From Lactobacillus xujianguonis (GTDB taxonomy: Bacteria; Bacillota; Bacilli; Lactobacillales; Lactobacillaceae): DNA of 64,000 nt. This document shows, piece by piece, positions 1 through 8,983 of this stretch (its first letter is position 1; each line of letters starts with the position of its first letter). Below the pieces are notes generated by a model. It ran no database searches. It saw only the letters and a list, made by a program, of their open reading frames with translations, and was not told where the DNA came from. The stretch lies in contig NZ_ML136873.1 in NCBI RefSeq assembly GCF_004009905.1, positions 62,001 through 126,000 of the forward strand, in the 5' to 3' direction. The position numbers and the translations under genes were made by a program.

Positions 1-1103
1 AAAACGTGATCACAGACCGGAATCTGACACTTTTCAGCTGGTAAAAACAGTCCTAATTCAGTCATCAAGACACTTAAGGCAATGGTCTTCAAGGTAATCG
101 TTTTCCCACCAGCATTTGGGCCAGTGATGATGAGACCACGTTGTGGTTGACCAATTTTCACTGATAAAGGAACCGGGTTAGCCAATAAGGGATGGCGCAT
201 TTCGCGTAAGACTAGTTCATTACTCGTGTTTAAATCTGGCCGGGTGCCACCGATCGCTCTAGCGTATTTCGCCCGCGCCAGAATCACATCAAGTTCAGTA
301 ATAATTTGTAAATTATGCTCAATTACTGTTAATTGCTCGAAAACTTCAGCAGTCAACATCCCTAAGATTTGCCATTCAATAGCTGAAATTTGAGCAGTGA
401 TTTGCGTTTTACGTGCAATCAAGTTAGCCGCCTTAGTCGGTTCCATGTAGACTGTTCCACCATGATTAGAGACGTCAACTACTTGTCCTGGAAAGCTTTT
501 ACGGTAATTGGCTTTTACCGGTACAGTATAATGACCATCCTTTTCTACGACCAACTTCTCTTGCAAAGCTGCTTGATATTTTTTACTCTGCAACAAGTGC
601 TGCAAACTATTCTTTAAGTCGGCATTGATTTGCTTCACCTGCACGCGTAATCTGGCTAGGTCATGGTCAGCGTGACTAGCTACTTCTCCATGTTCCACCT
701 TTTGATAAATTTCATCTTCAAGCTGAGTGAGAATTTCAATTTCAGTTCCATAACTAATTAAAATTGGCGCTTGTGCTTGTCGCAGTAAGAAGCGCTTCAA
801 TAGTCGGTTCACCCGAATGAAGTCGGCTACTTTTTCTAATTCGGCGGCAGACAAAACTAAGCCCTTACTTACCTTTTGCAGTAACGGCTTCAGTGAATCT
901 GATGATACAAACGGCACATGTAATCCGCGCTGCAAGATTTCAACCATTTCGGCAGTTTCATTCAGCAGCAAAGTAGTCGCGTTTAAGCTTGTCTTCGGCG
1001 CCATTTGTGTAATCAAGCTTTTGGCTTCTGGCGTGGTGGCGTAACTGGCGACTAATTCTCTCACCCGATCAAGGCCGAGTTCATCATTATTTATTTTGTT
1101 CAT
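1..1103 (-). CDS. MutS2-like DNA mismatch/recombination ATPase, C-terminus cut by window edge
   Basis: The reading frame begins at an ATG at 1103 (MNKINNDELGLDRVRELVAS) and stays open to base 1, giving 367 residues of a protein that continues outside the window. The N-terminal two thirds is the helical core/clamp region of MutS proteins. A Walker A motif of MutS type (GPNAGGKT) sits near residue 326, about where MutS2 carries it; MutS2 proteins are usually near 780 residues. Whether a C-terminal Smr nuclease domain is present cannot be seen, so a shorter MutS-like ATPase is possible. An 8-bp inverted repeat (1148-1155/1172-1179) lies just upstream. The family acts on branched DNA or collided ribosomes; the role here is inferred. 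Confidence 0.8.
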   Translation of the reverse strand, partial: MNKINNDELGLDRVRELVASYATTPEAKSLITQMAPKTSLNATTLLLNETAEMVEILQRGLHVPFVSSDSLKPLLQKVSKGLVLSAAELEKVADFIRVNRLLKRFLLRQAQAPILISYGTEIEILTQLEDEIYQKVEHGEVASHADHDLARLRVQVKQINADLKNSLQHLLQSKKYQAALQEKLVVEKDGHYTVPVKANYRKSFPGQVVDVSNHGGTVYMEPTKAANLIARKTQITAQISAIEWQILGMLTAEVFEQLTVIEHNLQIITELDVILARAKYARAIGGTRPDLNTSNELVLREMRHPLLANPVPLSVKIGQPQRGLIITGPNAGGKTITLKTIALSVLMTELGLFLPAEKCQIPVCDHV

Positions 1104-1304
1104 TAATTCGTATCCTCAAGAAAATTCAGTGATAGTTTGACACTTTTTCTAGAGGAACAAGTATTTAAGTCCCTCTAGACTAAAATACAATGCTTAGCAT
1201 ATGGCATATTTCCTTTTCTATTTTTTGATTAGGTTAATGATACTATGGAAGTTAAAGATTTGCCAAGATTTTTTAGATGAAGATTAGAAAGATGTCAAAG
1301 ACGA

Positions 1305-2280
1305 TTATGATGGTTCATTATTTTTTACTTTAGCTTCATTTAAATTACTTAAAGCTAAGTTTACTTCTGCAATTGTTGCCTGCTTGTTATTCAAAACACT
1401 CTTAGCTTTTTCAATGTACCAATTATATCTAGATTGATAGAAATCTCTATTATCTCCTAACTTAGCTTGATCTAATGCTTGCTGTAACTTCATTTTATTA
1501 GATAAAGTTTCAACTTGACTTTCTTGCTTAGCCTGTTTGTAAGTATTAGCTACCCTTAATTTTGGTCCAAATGCATATCTAGTTCTGGTAGCTTTAACAA
1601 AGGCATTTTCCCAGGTATCTGTATCTTGGTAATGCCAAAAATCTTCAATTTGATAGAACAATTCCGTTTTTTTCACTAAGAATCCAAATATATATTAATT
1701 TCTTAACAGGAATTACTGTTCCACTAGCAAGTAATGCATTTTTAGTTTTTTCTTTTTGACCATTAATATCGTACACGTTATTAGTTTTGACATACACGTG
1801 AGGTGTTTTATTACATGACTTTAAATTCTGTATAACTTTAGTTTTGAGATCTAAGTTTTTAATATATTCCTCTTTAGTACCTTTAATATGATAGAAGGTT
1901 TCGTATCCTTCTGTAGGATCATCTTCTCTTAGTTCGCCTATCCCATCAATAGTAATTTTGGTCCTTGGAGATAATCTTCTTATTATTACTAAAGGATCCT
2001 TATCACCATAAACTGGAATTGATTTATTCTTAGTTTCAACTTTAAGTTCATTAACACATAAGTAATTCTTGTTTATTAAGTAAACATTAGCTGCCTTAAT
2101 AAAACCACCATGTCCAATACTGTAGAATTTTTGTCTCTTAATTGTATGATATGGTAAATAATAATAGCGGTAATCTATAGTCACATAATAATATAACTTA
2201 CCATACGGCTTTATTGATCTTATCTTGTCAGTATATTTAATTAAAGCGTTCTTTTTTAATTTTACAATCGGCCATAAATA
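1305..2280 (-). pseudogene. Remnant of SLAP-domain (S-layer-type) surface protein, truncated and frameshifted
   Basis: Two overlapping frames (about 2280-1645 and 1676-1305) join at one frameshift near 1680-1690. The upstream frame carries two SLAP-like repeats: one with FYSIGHGGFIKAANV, one ending VYDINGQKEKTKNALLASG, which resemble the cell-wall-anchoring repeats of lactobacillus S-layer proteins. Upstream the frame is closed by a stop at 2281-2283 and there is no good start codon or signal peptide, so the N-terminus is lost. The downstream part is a charged helical segment (VANTYKQAKQESQVE and following) with no domain I recognise. The family attaches non-covalently to the cell wall; this copy looks dead. 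Confidence 0.7.
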
Positions 2281-2403
2281 TCACTTTCTGCTTTTTATAG
2301 ACAACAATTAAAAAAGCCTACTCTTCAACTAAGAAGAATCGACTCTTTTATGCGCACAAGTGTGTATAATAAAAGCAACGAATTTACGACAGAGGTGAGT
2401 TTC

Positions 2404-2805
2404 ATGAGACGAGCTGTTTATCCTGCAGTTTTTGACGATTCCAAAAACGATGAAAAAGATTATTACTCAATTGATTTTCCTGATGTACCTGGAGCCTTTA
2501 GTGAAGGACATGGTCTAGCTGATTCACTCTATAACGCTGAACAAACATTGGGCTTAGCTTTATATGACATTCCAGATAACAAGTTACCTAAACCAACACC
2601 AATTGCCACTGTAGAAAAGTTCTGCAAAGTACATTACCCTAATGCTAAAGTTTATCCTGTTGCGGCTGATCTCGATGAGGCTGCTAAAGAAGTAGTGCCT
2701 GTGATGGTCCGAAAAAACACTCGAATCCCAGGTGATATTGCGGTTAGAGCAGAAAAAGCTGGGATCAATTTTTCTAAGACCTTAACCAAATCACTCGAAA
2801 AATAA
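2404..2805 (+). CDS. HicB-family antitoxin-like protein (orphan)
   Basis: The 133-residue protein starts at ATG 2404, just after a GAGGTG ribosome binding site; an in-frame ATG at 2350 lacks one. Residues 1-65 read as the degenerate RNase-H-like HicB fold (YPAVF...YYSIDFPDVPGAFSEG...SLYNAEQTLGLALYD). The C-terminal part (IPGDIAVRAEKAGINFSKTL) resembles the small DNA-binding domain seen in many HicB proteins. HicB normally neutralises the HicA mRNA interferase, but no hicA-sized frame lies on either side. It may be a solitary antitoxin, an anti-addiction remnant, or a regulator. Confidence 0.7.
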   Translation: MRRAVYPAVFDDSKNDEKDYYSIDFPDVPGAFSEGHGLADSLYNAEQTLGLALYDIPDNKLPKPTPIATVEKFCKVHYPNAKVYPVAADLDEAAKEVVPVMVRKNTRIPGDIAVRAEKAGINFSKTLTKSLEK

Positions 2806-2826
2806 TTAGCAGCTTTAAATCAATAG

Positions 2827-2854
2827 AAAAAGCACTCTTAAGAGTGCCTTTTTT
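2827..2854. terminator. Bidirectional intrinsic terminator
   Basis: The perfect palindrome GCACTCTTAAGAGTGC (2832-2847) is flanked by A-rich and T-rich runs. It sits between the convergent hicB-like and crp/fnr-like genes and can end transcripts from both sides. Confidence 0.85.
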
Positions 2855-3504
2855 CATAGCAGCGTAATCTTCTTTCCCTTAACCTGAATGCGGCCATCTT
2901 TTTCCAGCTCTTTTAGCTTGCGGCTAAAAGTCTCCGGCGTAATGCCTAAGTAACTAGCTAAGTCTTTCTTTTTTAGCTGCAAAGTCACCGTCATCGTGCC
3001 CTGCTTCTTCTCTAAGTCCTCTAAATGCGCCATAATTCTTTCTTTGGCATCCATCGAATTACGCCGCACCGTATTTTGCTCAACGGTAATTAAACGCTGC
3101 CCAAAGTCATTAAGTAGGTTAAGCGCTAAATCGGGTGTTTCATGCAATAGTTTTTGAAAATCCTTCCGCGTCATTGAGCACACCCAAGTATCCGTAGTTG
3201 CCTGCACATAATTTTCCCTGCTTTGGTCACTAAACAGGTGCTCCTGGCCCTCAGAATCACCCTTGTTTAAGGTGCCCAAGACCACTTCTTTTCCATCTTC
3301 GTTCAAGCTATAGACCTTCGCGTGCCCCTTATCCATGACCAGCATGCCGTCTTTGCCATCAAAGGGCTGACGAATCAAACTACCTTTTGGAAAAAACTCC
3401 TGGTGAGCTGAAATCGGCACGAGTTTTTCTCTTAATTCAACGGGTAAATTTCTAAAAATTTCTGCTTTACTCAAGCAAGCTAATGGAGAATGATTTTTTT
3501 GCAT
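2854..3504 (-). CDS. Crp/Fnr-family transcription regulator, FLP-like
   Basis: This 216-residue protein has an N-terminal cyclic-nucleotide-binding-type beta barrel (about 15-125), a dimerisation helix, and a C-terminal winged helix with recognition segment SYLGITPETFSRKLKELEKDG. There is no four-cysteine iron-sulphur motif. Only two cysteines are present, C10 and C109, an arrangement matching the FLP proteins of lactobacilli, where a pair at similar positions forms a redox-sensitive disulphide. It is preceded by an extended -10 (TGCTATAAT on the minus strand, TATAAT at 3537-3542). A perfect FNR-type palindrome lies 15-28 bases before its start, so autoregulation is likely. Redox sensing is inference from the family. 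Confidence 0.85.
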   Translation of the reverse strand: MQKNHSPLACLSKAEIFRNLPVELREKLVPISAHQEFFPKGSLIRQPFDGKDGMLVMDKGHAKVYSLNEDGKEVVLGTLNKGDSEGQEHLFSDQSRENYVQATTDTWVCSMTRKDFQKLLHETPDLALNLLNDFGQRLITVEQNTVRRNSMDAKERIMAHLEDLEKKQGTMTVTLQLKKKDLASYLGITPETFSRKLKELEKDGRIQVKGKKITLL

Positions 3505-3518
3505 TTTCCTCGCCTTTC

Positions 3519-3532
3519 TTGATTTAGATCAA
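3519..3532. promoter_or_regulatory. FNR/FLP-type operator
   Basis: TTGATTTAGATCAA matches the FNR consensus TTGAT-N4-ATCAA perfectly. It overlaps the predicted transcription start of the fnr-like gene on the minus strand, a position that suits autorepression, and lies upstream of the divergent plus-strand gene. Confidence 0.75.
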
Positions 3533-3653
3533 TTTTATTATAGCAAGTTCTTTCTAAAATAAAAGTTGTCAAGTGTTAGAAAAACAATTCGCTCTCAATT
3601 GGTTGTATATTAAAGATGCAACTAACAGTAGTATCTTAGAAAGGACTTTTATC

Positions 3654-4208
3654 ATGACAAAATACATTGCACACATTACCGCCTTAAACGCTGATAAAAT
3701 TGGCTGCAACCCTCACGGAACTGCCGAATTTACCGAAAATGGTGACAAATTGCACATCAAGGTTGAAATGTTCGATACCCCAAAGAACATCGAACACTGG
3801 GAACACTTCCACGGTTTCCCTGACGGCAAGGATGCTAATGTGCCAACCATGGCTCAAGACAAAAATCACGATGGCTTCATTGACTTACCAGAGACTGAAG
3901 AAGTTTCAGGAACAACGATGGTACCATTAGACGATGCACCACAAGACATGAATATTCCCCATGACGGCTATCCTGTTGCTGACAGCGAAGGTCACTACGA
4001 ATACGAAATTGATGTGCCATTGAAAGACTTACAAGCTAAGTTTAAATCTGCCTTTGGTACCGACGACTTGCAATTAGACAAGCGGGTCGTTTACGTTCAC
4101 GGTGTCCCAAAGGACTTAGACTTACCTGACACAGTTGGTGGTTGCGTAATGAGTTACGATGCTCATACTACTTTGCCAATTGCTGCTGGTAAGATTGAAA
4201 AAGCTTAA
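3654..4208 (+). CDS. Conserved hypothetical protein, CHRD-like
   Basis: The start at ATG 3654 is chosen because AGAAAGGA precedes it; the longer frame to 3573 has no ribosome binding site. The 184-residue product has no signal peptide or membrane segment and is acidic and histidine-rich (EHWEHFHGFPDGKDANVPTMAQ, then DKNHDGFIDLPETEE, which resembles a calcium-loop-like DxNxDGFID). The His-x-His spacing and beta-rich pattern resemble CHRD or Cu/Zn-SOD-like folds, but I do not recognise a function. It is divergent from the FNR-like gene and shares its upstream region, so it may belong to the same regulon. Confidence 0.6.
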   Translation: MTKYIAHITALNADKIGCNPHGTAEFTENGDKLHIKVEMFDTPKNIEHWEHFHGFPDGKDANVPTMAQDKNHDGFIDLPETEEVSGTTMVPLDDAPQDMNIPHDGYPVADSEGHYEYEIDVPLKDLQAKFKSAFGTDDLQLDKRVVYVHGVPKDLDLPDTVGGCVMSYDAHTTLPIAAGKIEKA

Positions 4209-4248
4209 TAATTTTCTCTAAAAACCTCATCATGTATATTTGACATTT

Positions 4249-4281
4249 AAGCCCCAGGAGGCTATTCCTTGGGGCTTTTTT
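4249..4281 (+). terminator. Intrinsic terminator
   Basis: A stem of AAGCCCCAGGA pairing with TCCTTGGGGCTT is followed by T6, downstream of the CHRD-like gene. Confidence 0.85.
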
Positions 4282-4368
4282 GCATTATTCACTATCTTTT
4301 GATAAGCTATTATATATAATATTTTTTTAATTATATTTTTCAGAAGAAAGGAGCCTTTTTCTCCGCTC

Positions 4369-5716
4369 ATGAATAAAGAAGAAAAGCAAACCTTGCCGCC
4401 TAAGAAGAGTTATAAAAAAGCACCCTTGATGCCAGTTCACCTCCGGGTGTTAGTTGCGGTTATTTTAGGTCAAATCGCCTGTGGCTACGCCTTAGGAATC
4501 TCTGGTACTGCTCTGTCTAACGCCGCTGATTACATCAAGATTAGTGACACTTGGACGGGGTTGATCGGAGCTGGTGCCTTAATTGGGCTGGCTGGGAGTT
4601 TAATCGTAGGTCGCCTATCTGATAAGATCGGTCGCCGCCGTTTGTTAATGATGAATATGTATTTCTTAGCAGCTTTACTTTATTGCACCTCTTAACCGCT
4701 AATTTCTTGCTCACCCTTACTATTAGAATCGCCATTGGTTTAATGATTGCCGTTGACTATACGGTCGGTAATGCCCTCTTGACCGAATGGCTACCTAAAG
4801 GCGAAGATAGTAAACGTCAAAGTCATTTATTGATTTACTGGACGATTGGCTTTATTATTGCTTATCTTGTCGGAAGTAATTTATCTGGTTTTGGCGCTTA
4901 CACTTGGCAAGTTATTTTAGCCACTGGTGCAGTACCTGCTTTAATTACTGCCATCTTCAGATCAGTCTTTCCTTTACCAGCTTCTCCAAGTTGGTTGGCC
5001 AGTCAAGGTAAGGTTAAACGCGCTAATAAAGTCATCAAGAAGCACCTTGGTCGTAAATGGGGAATTCCTAGAAAGTTTCTCAAGCGCAACAAGCCTAAAA
5101 AAGATATTTCCTGGGGAATATTATTTAGCAAGCAATATCTTCGGCGGACTTTAGTCGGCGGAATCTTCTATGCCTGCCAAGCTTTTGCCTTCTTTGGAAT
5201 CAGTATTTTCTTACCAATCCTTTTTAGAAGGAATGGGTGTTACTGACAGTAAGATTTCTGGTGTCATTTATAACGGCGGGATGTTCATCGGGGTTTTATT
5301 CGGAACTTTCATCTTCAATAAGATCAGCCGGCGCGCCTTCTTAATTAGTAACTTCTTGATTTCTGCTGTTTTAATTGGTAGCTTAGCTTTGATTCCAGGA
5401 ATGAATTCAAACCTGCAATTAGGAATCTTCACTATCTTTGCTGTAATTCTTTCATCTGGCTTAGTCTTAGATTATCCATATCCAACGGAATTATTTGACA
5501 TTAAGGTTCGTGGTACTGGGGGTCGGAACAGTCATCACTATTAGCCGAATTGGGGCGGCGGCTGGTACTTTCCTTTTACCTGTTTTAACTAATGTTGGTG
5601 GAGCTAATTTAGCCATGCTGGTTTGTGGCTGCGTTTTATTATTCAGCTTCATTGTCTGCCTAATTTGGGCACCTGAAACTTCACCTAAATTTATGAAAGA
5701 CAAGCCACAACAATAA
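4369..5716 (+). pseudogene. MFS sugar-type transporter with three frameshifts
   Basis: Four consecutive fragments in shifting frames (4369-4695, about 4690-5246, about 5230-5544, about 5515-5716) together read as one MFS transporter of about 448 residues. The first carries the loop 2-3 motif GRLSDKIGRRRL. The breaks lie in homopolymers: loss of a T near 4687, an extra T in the T5 run at about 5220-5225, and an extra G in the G5 run near 5520. Correcting each restores a continuous protein ending APETSPKFMKDKPQQ. The putative ribosome binding site (GGAG) is separated from the start by a complementary CTCC, which may also weaken initiation. The substrate is unknown. Decay or sequencing error cannot be told apart here. 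Confidence 0.8.
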
Positions 5717-5727
5717 TTATGGCTGTC

Positions 5728-5762
5728 AAAAAGGCGTTATCTTCTGCGATAACGCCTTTTTT
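5728..5762. terminator. Bidirectional intrinsic terminator
   Basis: A stem of AAAAGGCGTTATC pairs with GATAACGCCTTTT, with A- and T-runs on either side, between the convergent MFS remnant and ABC-F gene. Confidence 0.88.
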
Positions 5763-5764
5763 GT

Positions 5765-7159
5765 TTACTTTTGAATTAATTTTTTATCTTTGAACTGATA
5801 CTGTTTTTGGCAAAACATCTCCAAAAACTTCTGATCATGCGACACTACCAAGCAAGTGAACTGTGCTTGCTTTAATAACTTGGCAATCGCTGTGACACTT
5901 TCTGGATCAAGATAATTAGTTGGCTCATCTAGTAATAGAATTTTCTTTTCACTTAAGTACAGACTCTTCATCAGTGTTATCTTCGCCAATTCGCCACCAC
6001 TTAAAACAGTTAACGGTGTATCTAAATCGGCGAATAGATCTAGTTGGACAAGCAACCGCTTTACGTCTGCTTTAGCTAAATCGGTTTCTTTGAAGAATTG
6101 TTCCACTGTTTGTTTGGATTTGGCTACTGTATCATTAAAGCCTAAATAAATCGCTTTTTGGCCCCAAGTTTGTTCAGTGAAATATTGCTCTAAGTATTTA
6201 AGTAACGTTGTTTTACCAACACCATTCTCACCCAAAATTCCTATCAGTTCTCCAGTCTTCACTGTTAAACTAGTTTCCTTTAACAATTCTTCCTTTTGCG
6301 GACTAAGTAACTGAGGAATTCTTATTTGATACGAGCGCAATTTCTCGTTAGTCGCATGAATCTTAGGCAAATAAATTTGATGCTGATAAAAACTTGCTTG
6401 CTTAGGTAACTTTTTGAGTTCTCGCTCAGCGCGTTTAACACGAGCATTTAAGCTCTTTTGCACACTATCTTTACTCTTGGTGACTAATCGGCCTGGATCA
6501 TCCCTAGTCGGACGATATTGAGCAAAACGCACGCTTTTATCCCTTAGACTTGTAATCCTTGCCGTAATTTGTTTCTGAGCAATTGCTCGTTTTTCATTAA
6601 AATTAGCAACCTCTTGTGCTTCAATCTTCTGCTGCTGCACAAAATTATCATAATTACCCGGGAAATTAATTAGCTGATGCGGTCGCAAAATCAAAGTTCT
6701 TTGACATACTTGATTAACAAATGACAAATCGTGGCTTGCGATTATTATGGCGCCATCATAATGTTGCAACAGATATACCAGATTTCGGCTATTTTCTGCA
6801 TCTAAATAGACCGTTGGTTCATCAAGTAAAAGAATTGACCCTGGCAACCAAATGGTATTTTCTATTAGCTCCAGCCGTTTTTCTCCTGCACTTTTTGCGT
6901 CAAATTCGCCCTCATAATCGATCTGCGGAACATAGTTAATGTCCCCGTAGCAGCGAATTTGACCGCTATCAGGCTTAATTTGACCGCAAATCAAGTTGAA
7001 AAGCGTGGACTTGCCAATCCCATTTGGCCCAATAATGGCTACTCGTTCATTTTGATTAATTGAAAAAGTTAAATCAGTAAATAAATCACGCTTTGGGTAA
7101 GCGAAACTGACATGTTGGACATTTAAAATAGTTGTTTGCTTAAATTTTGTATTTGACAT
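5765..7159 (-). CDS. ABC-F family ATPase, probable ribosome-protection/antibiotic-resistance type
   Basis: The 464-residue protein has two nucleotide-binding domains and no membrane segments, the ABC-F layout. The first has Walker A GPNGIGKST and Walker B ILLLDEPTVYLD, with an atypical signature (SAGEKRLE). A charged linker follows (about 190-270). The second has GENGVGKTT, LSGGELAKITL and ILLLDEPTNYLD. At 464 residues it is shorter than most (about 490-650). ABC-F proteins act in the ribosomal E site; resistance-type members displace drugs such as lincosamides, pleuromutilins or macrolides. The short leader ORF and terminator upstream are typical of drug-inducible resistance members, which favours that role over a housekeeping EttA-like one. 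Specificity cannot be read. Confidence 0.85.
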   Translation of the reverse strand: MSNTKFKQTTILNVQHVSFAYPKRDLFTDLTFSINQNERVAIIGPNGIGKSTLFNLICGQIKPDSGQIRCYGDINYVPQIDYEGEFDAKSAGEKRLELIENTIWLPGSILLLDEPTVYLDAENSRNLVYLLQHYDGAIIIASHDLSFVNQVCQRTLILRPHQLINFPGNYDNFVQQQKIEAQEVANFNEKRAIAQKQITARITSLRDKSVRFAQYRPTRDDPGRLVTKSKDSVQKSLNARVKRAERELKKLPKQASFYQHQIYLPKIHATNEKLRSYQIRIPQLLSPQKEELLKETSLTVKTGELIGILGENGVGKTTLLKYLEQYFTEQTWGQKAIYLGFNDTVAKSKQTVEQFFKETDLAKADVKRLLVQLDLFADLDTPLTVLSGGELAKITLMKSLYLSEKKILLLDEPTNYLDPESVTAIAKLLKQAQFTCLVVSHDQKFLEMFCQKQYQFKDKKLIQK

Positions 7160-7176
7160 TATAACCTGCTTTTTCT

Positions 7177-7203
7177 AAAAAAGTCAGGATCTGTCATCCT
7201 GAC
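7177..7203 (-). terminator. Attenuator terminator in the ABC-F leader
   Basis: On the minus strand GTCAGGAT-GACAG-ATCCTGAC is followed by a U-run, 18 bases before the abcF start and directly after the leader-peptide stop. The loop GACAG can alternatively pair with CTGTC inside the leader ORF, giving a possible antiterminator. Confidence 0.75.
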
Positions 7204-7238
7204 TAACGAACGTTGGACAGGTTTTTACGAATTCTCAT
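7203..7238 (-). CDS. Leader peptide MRIRKNLSNVR of the ABC-F attenuator
   Basis: An 11-codon frame begins with ATG at 7238, preceded by AAGGTG at suitable spacing, and its stop codon abuts the terminator stem. It has no protein-level similarity that I recognise; the position suggests a regulatory ORF. A drug-stalled ribosome on it would leave or release the alternative pairing CTGTC/GACAG and let RNA polymerase pass into abcF. This follows the ribosome-mediated attenuation known for other ABC-F genes (vmlR, lmo0919 type). Confidence 0.6.
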   Translation of the reverse strand: MRIRKNLSNVR

Positions 7239-7334
7239 AACCACACCTTATTTCTATTTAAGATGAATTTATTATAAAATTATTAAAATGAATTGTAAAT
7301 AAAAAGTTGAGTGCTTACCACTCAACTCTTTTGA

Positions 7335-8888
7335 TTATCCATCTAATTCAACTTCTTGCAGTTTCTTCATTTCATCGTAAACTTTGCCACGTTCATTAGA
7401 GTCAACTGCCAGCACTAGCATATCACCAGCCGCAATCTTGGTTTGCCCATGAGGAATGATTTCTTCGCTGCCGCGACGAATCATCTTAACTAAGGTATCC
7501 TTTGGCCAAGCAACATCAGCCACTTTTTCGTCTACTAAGCGGCTGCTTTCATAAACTGGTACTGTTAATTGATCTTCATGACCAGACGCCTTAGCCACCC
7601 CATTTTTACCTTGCATTGCGTCAGCCAAGCTATCGTAGATTGGGCGACCGCCTAACATTTCATCAACTAAGAGCGCGATAAAGGCAACCACTGCTAACGG
7701 CATTAAATGTAAAAGCGAGCCAACCATTTCAGTGATCAAGATAATTGCTGTGAACGGTGCACGAATAATCGCTGCAAACAGCCCTGCCATTGAGAAAATT
7801 ACCAAGTTAACAACTAACTTTTGTGGTAATAAACCAAGTTGCACCATTAAAGTCCCATAAGTAGCTCCAATCAAAGCTCCCATGGTTAAGATTGGTAAGA
7901 AGATCCCACTTGGTAAACCTGAATCATAAGAAACGATTGAGAAAACAATTCGTAAAATAAAGAAGAACGCTAAAACGCCAACTGTAATCCAGCCCTGCGT
8001 GGTAATTGTCTTTGATAATGACAAGATTAAACGATTACCAGGACCCGTAATTAATGGCCAGAAATAAGCAATTGGCATCAAGATTGCCAACGGAATTAAG
8101 CCATGAAGCCAGCGTGGCAACGCAGTGATTTTTTGATAAACCTTTTTCAAGCTAAACAGGCTTAACTTATAGCAGTGTCCAATTAATCCTAAAACAACGC
8201 CTAATAAAAGCAAATGCCAGTACAAGCCGATTGGAAAAGAGTGGTTGTACGAAATTGCTAAGGAAGGCTTCAAGCCAAAAAAGTTAGAAACCACGAAATT
8301 AGAAGCAATCGCGCCTGCTAAGGCATTAAGCCAAACACGTGGTGAGAAGTTATGAAAGACCTCCTCAAGAACAAATAAGGCCCCTGAGAGCGGTGCACCA
8401 AAAGCAGCTGATAAACCACTGGCTGCTCCTGTTGCCAGCAATACACGCGAATTAGTTTTGGTTTGCTTAAAGCCTTCACCAACACCTTGACCGATTGATG
8501 AACCTAACTGTAGCGATGGTCCTTCTGGCCCTAAGAATAGACCGGTCCCAATGACAAGGATTCCGCCAATTAACTTCCGCCATAGAATTGGGAACCATTT
8601 AACTGACAATTTTCCTTGTAATTCAAGTTTTACTTCAGGAATCCCAGAACCACCAACGTGTGGTTGGTGCTTAACAAAATAGCCTGCAATGACGCCAACT
8701 AAGCAAAATCCAATCGCGATTACTAATAGCCACCACAGATTTTGATGAGCTAAGGCAAATAAATGTAGCCAAAAGCCTGATGTCTTTTCAATGCCAAACC
8801 TAAAAAGTCCTACTACTGCACCAGTTAAAATCCCTACAACCAGTGCTTCTAATAGCAGTGTCAAAGTCGTTGTTTTCCCGTGCTTCAT
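7335..8888 (-). CDS. CLC-family chloride channel/transporter with C-terminal TrkA-C domain
   Basis: A 517-residue membrane protein starting at the second Met (MKHGKTTT), which has GGGG upstream; the ATG at 8906 would add six residues without a ribosome binding site. The CLC signature motifs are present in order: GSGIPEVK near the first selectivity loop, GPEGPSLQLG with the gating glutamate, and GLPSGIFLPILTMG. The membrane part covers about residues 10-410, and a soluble RCK/TrkA-C domain follows (about 445-515, ending EEIIPHGQTKIAAGDMLVLAV). The family moves Cl- or exchanges Cl-/H+ (or F-) across the cytoplasmic membrane; acid resistance is a common role. Which ion is moved cannot be told. 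Confidence 0.88.
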   Translation of the reverse strand: MKHGKTTTLTLLLEALVVGILTGAVVGLFRFGIEKTSGFWLHLFALAHQNLWWLLVIAIGFCLVGVIAGYFVKHQPHVGGSGIPEVKLELQGKLSVKWFPILWRKLIGGILVIGTGLFLGPEGPSLQLGSSIGQGVGEGFKQTKTNSRVLLATGAASGLSAAFGAPLSGALFVLEEVFHNFSPRVWLNALAGAIASNFVVSNFFGLKPSLAISYNHSFPIGLYWHLLLLGVVLGLIGHCYKLSLFSLKKVYQKITALPRWLHGLIPLAILMPIAYFWPLITGPGNRLILSLSKTITTQGWITVGVLAFFFILRIVFSIVSYDSGLPSGIFLPILTMGALIGATYGTLMVQLGLLPQKLVVNLVIFSMAGLFAAIIRAPFTAIILITEMVGSLLHLMPLAVVAFIALLVDEMLGGRPIYDSLADAMQGKNGVAKASGHEDQLTVPVYESSRLVDEKVADVAWPKDTLVKMIRRGSEEIIPHGQTKIAAGDMLVLAVDSNERGKVYDEMKKLQEVELDG

Positions 8889-8933
8889 AATAACCCCGCT
8901 TTTCATAAAATTCGACAGTTACTATTCTACAAC

Positions 8934-8968
8934 AAAAAAGAGAACTCCCATAGGAATTCTCTTTTTTG
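8934..8968 (-). terminator. Intrinsic terminator after gnd
   Basis: An A/T-flanked stem AGAGAACTCC/AGGAATTCTCT lies 16 bases beyond the gnd stop and upstream of the CLC gene. Confidence 0.8.
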
Positions 8969-8983
8969 TTACACGTGTAACTA

